Positions 21,860-21,957 of a stretch of DNA of 21,957 bases are shown here, one piece after another. Source of the stretch: CAYSLC01 sp964431545 (lineage in GTDB: Bacteria; Desulfobacterota; Desulfobacteria; Desulfobacterales; JAABSP01); NCBI GenBank assembly GCA_964431545.1, contig CAYSLC010000079.1:1-21957 (forward strand), in the 5' to 3' direction. The notes under the pieces were generated by a model. That model was not told the origin of the DNA and ran no database searches. It saw only the letters and a list, made by a program, of their open reading frames with translations. Position numbers and translations under genes: made by a program. Position 1 is the first letter of the stretch; each line of letters starts with the position of its first letter.

Positions 21860-21957
21860 TCAGCAGCGGACTCTTCGGTTCCATCAGCGATGTGGGCGCG
21901 AGCAACGTCTATGCCACCGGCGTGTTCACGATTCCGCCGAAGAAAAAGCTGGGGTGC
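21790..21957 (+). other. Open frame running off the right edge, identity unknown
   Basis: From the TAG at 21787-21789 to the edge this frame has no stop and codes for a plausible sequence (SAVISSGLFGSISDVGASNV, then YATGVFTIPP). There is no ATG; GTG 21856 is the first possible start. It overlaps the end of the ATPase remnant in another frame. It may be the start of a gene or part of another fragment joined at a rearrangement point. I do not recognise it. Confidence 0.25.

Noticed and set aside
1..21957. CRISPR array, tRNA, rRNA, complete insertion sequence or integrase
   Set aside because: No regularly spaced direct repeats, no tRNA cloverleaf or rRNA-like stretch, and no transposase or integrase motif was seen on either strand; this was by eye, so a degenerate element could be missed.

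Overview
The window is GC-rich bacterial DNA dominated by signal transduction: two large PAS-type histidine kinases, an NtrC-type regulator, a chemoreceptor and a Cache-HAMP protein. It also carries an intact hgcA-hgcB mercury-methylation pair. That combination, with Cache/CHASE receptors and a TIGR02147-type regulator, points to an anaerobe of the Desulfobacterota (former Deltaproteobacteria) or a close relative. This placement is inference; there is no rRNA or ribosomal marker. Three runs of exactly 100 N (3093-3192, 6810-6909, 17489-17588) look like scaffold gaps of unknown true size, and each interrupts a gene or operon.

Layout, left to right. (1) 1-3078, minus strand: a CHASE-PAS-HisKA kinase running off the left edge, then a membrane protein with HEAT-like repeats overlapping an upstream 143-aa protein. 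(2) After the first gap, plus strand: the C-terminal part of an ArsR regulator, then hgcA (corrinoid methyltransferase with five membrane helices) and hgcB (2[4Fe-4S] ferredoxin). hgcB converges on a PaaI-like thioesterase gene so tightly that the stop codons overlap. (3) 5443-6124, minus strand: a toxin-antitoxin patch with a complete hicBA pair (hicA is only 59 codons) and the decayed remains of a ParE-type module. (4) 6166-11848, minus strand: a hybrid kinase (REC-PAS-HisKA-HATPase-REC), its NtrC-family sigma-54 activator, then a 180-aa unknown protein translationally coupled to a CHASE3 chemoreceptor. Between the activator and the receptor operon lie a near-consensus sigma-54 promoter and two tandem 18-bp dyads at enhancer distance, so the block reads as a complete kinase to activator to receptor circuit. 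(5) 12109-12720, minus strand: higBA behind a strong sigma-70-like promoter that would give a nearly leaderless message.

(6) 12721-13279 has no convincing gene. It holds GC-rich inverted repeats, then an AT-rich stretch with a perfect palindrome. (7) 13280-19442, plus strand: a TIGR02147/DUF4423-type regulator followed by two lipoproteins (647 and about 1,111 aa) built on LVIVD-like beta-propeller repeats, closed by a strong hairpin terminator. (8) 19686-21543, plus strand: a promoter, a receiver-like protein whose phospho-acceptor Asp is replaced by Glu, and a Cache-HAMP membrane sensor with no output domain. (9) The right edge carries a broken fragment of a TrlF-like AAA ATPase and an unidentified open frame running out of the window.

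The main points are the arsR-hgcAB locus with its Cys-rich HgcA N-terminus, the self-contained sigma-54 chemoreceptor circuit, the regulator plus twin beta-propeller lipoprotein cluster, and the Asp-to-Glu receiver paired with an output-less sensor.
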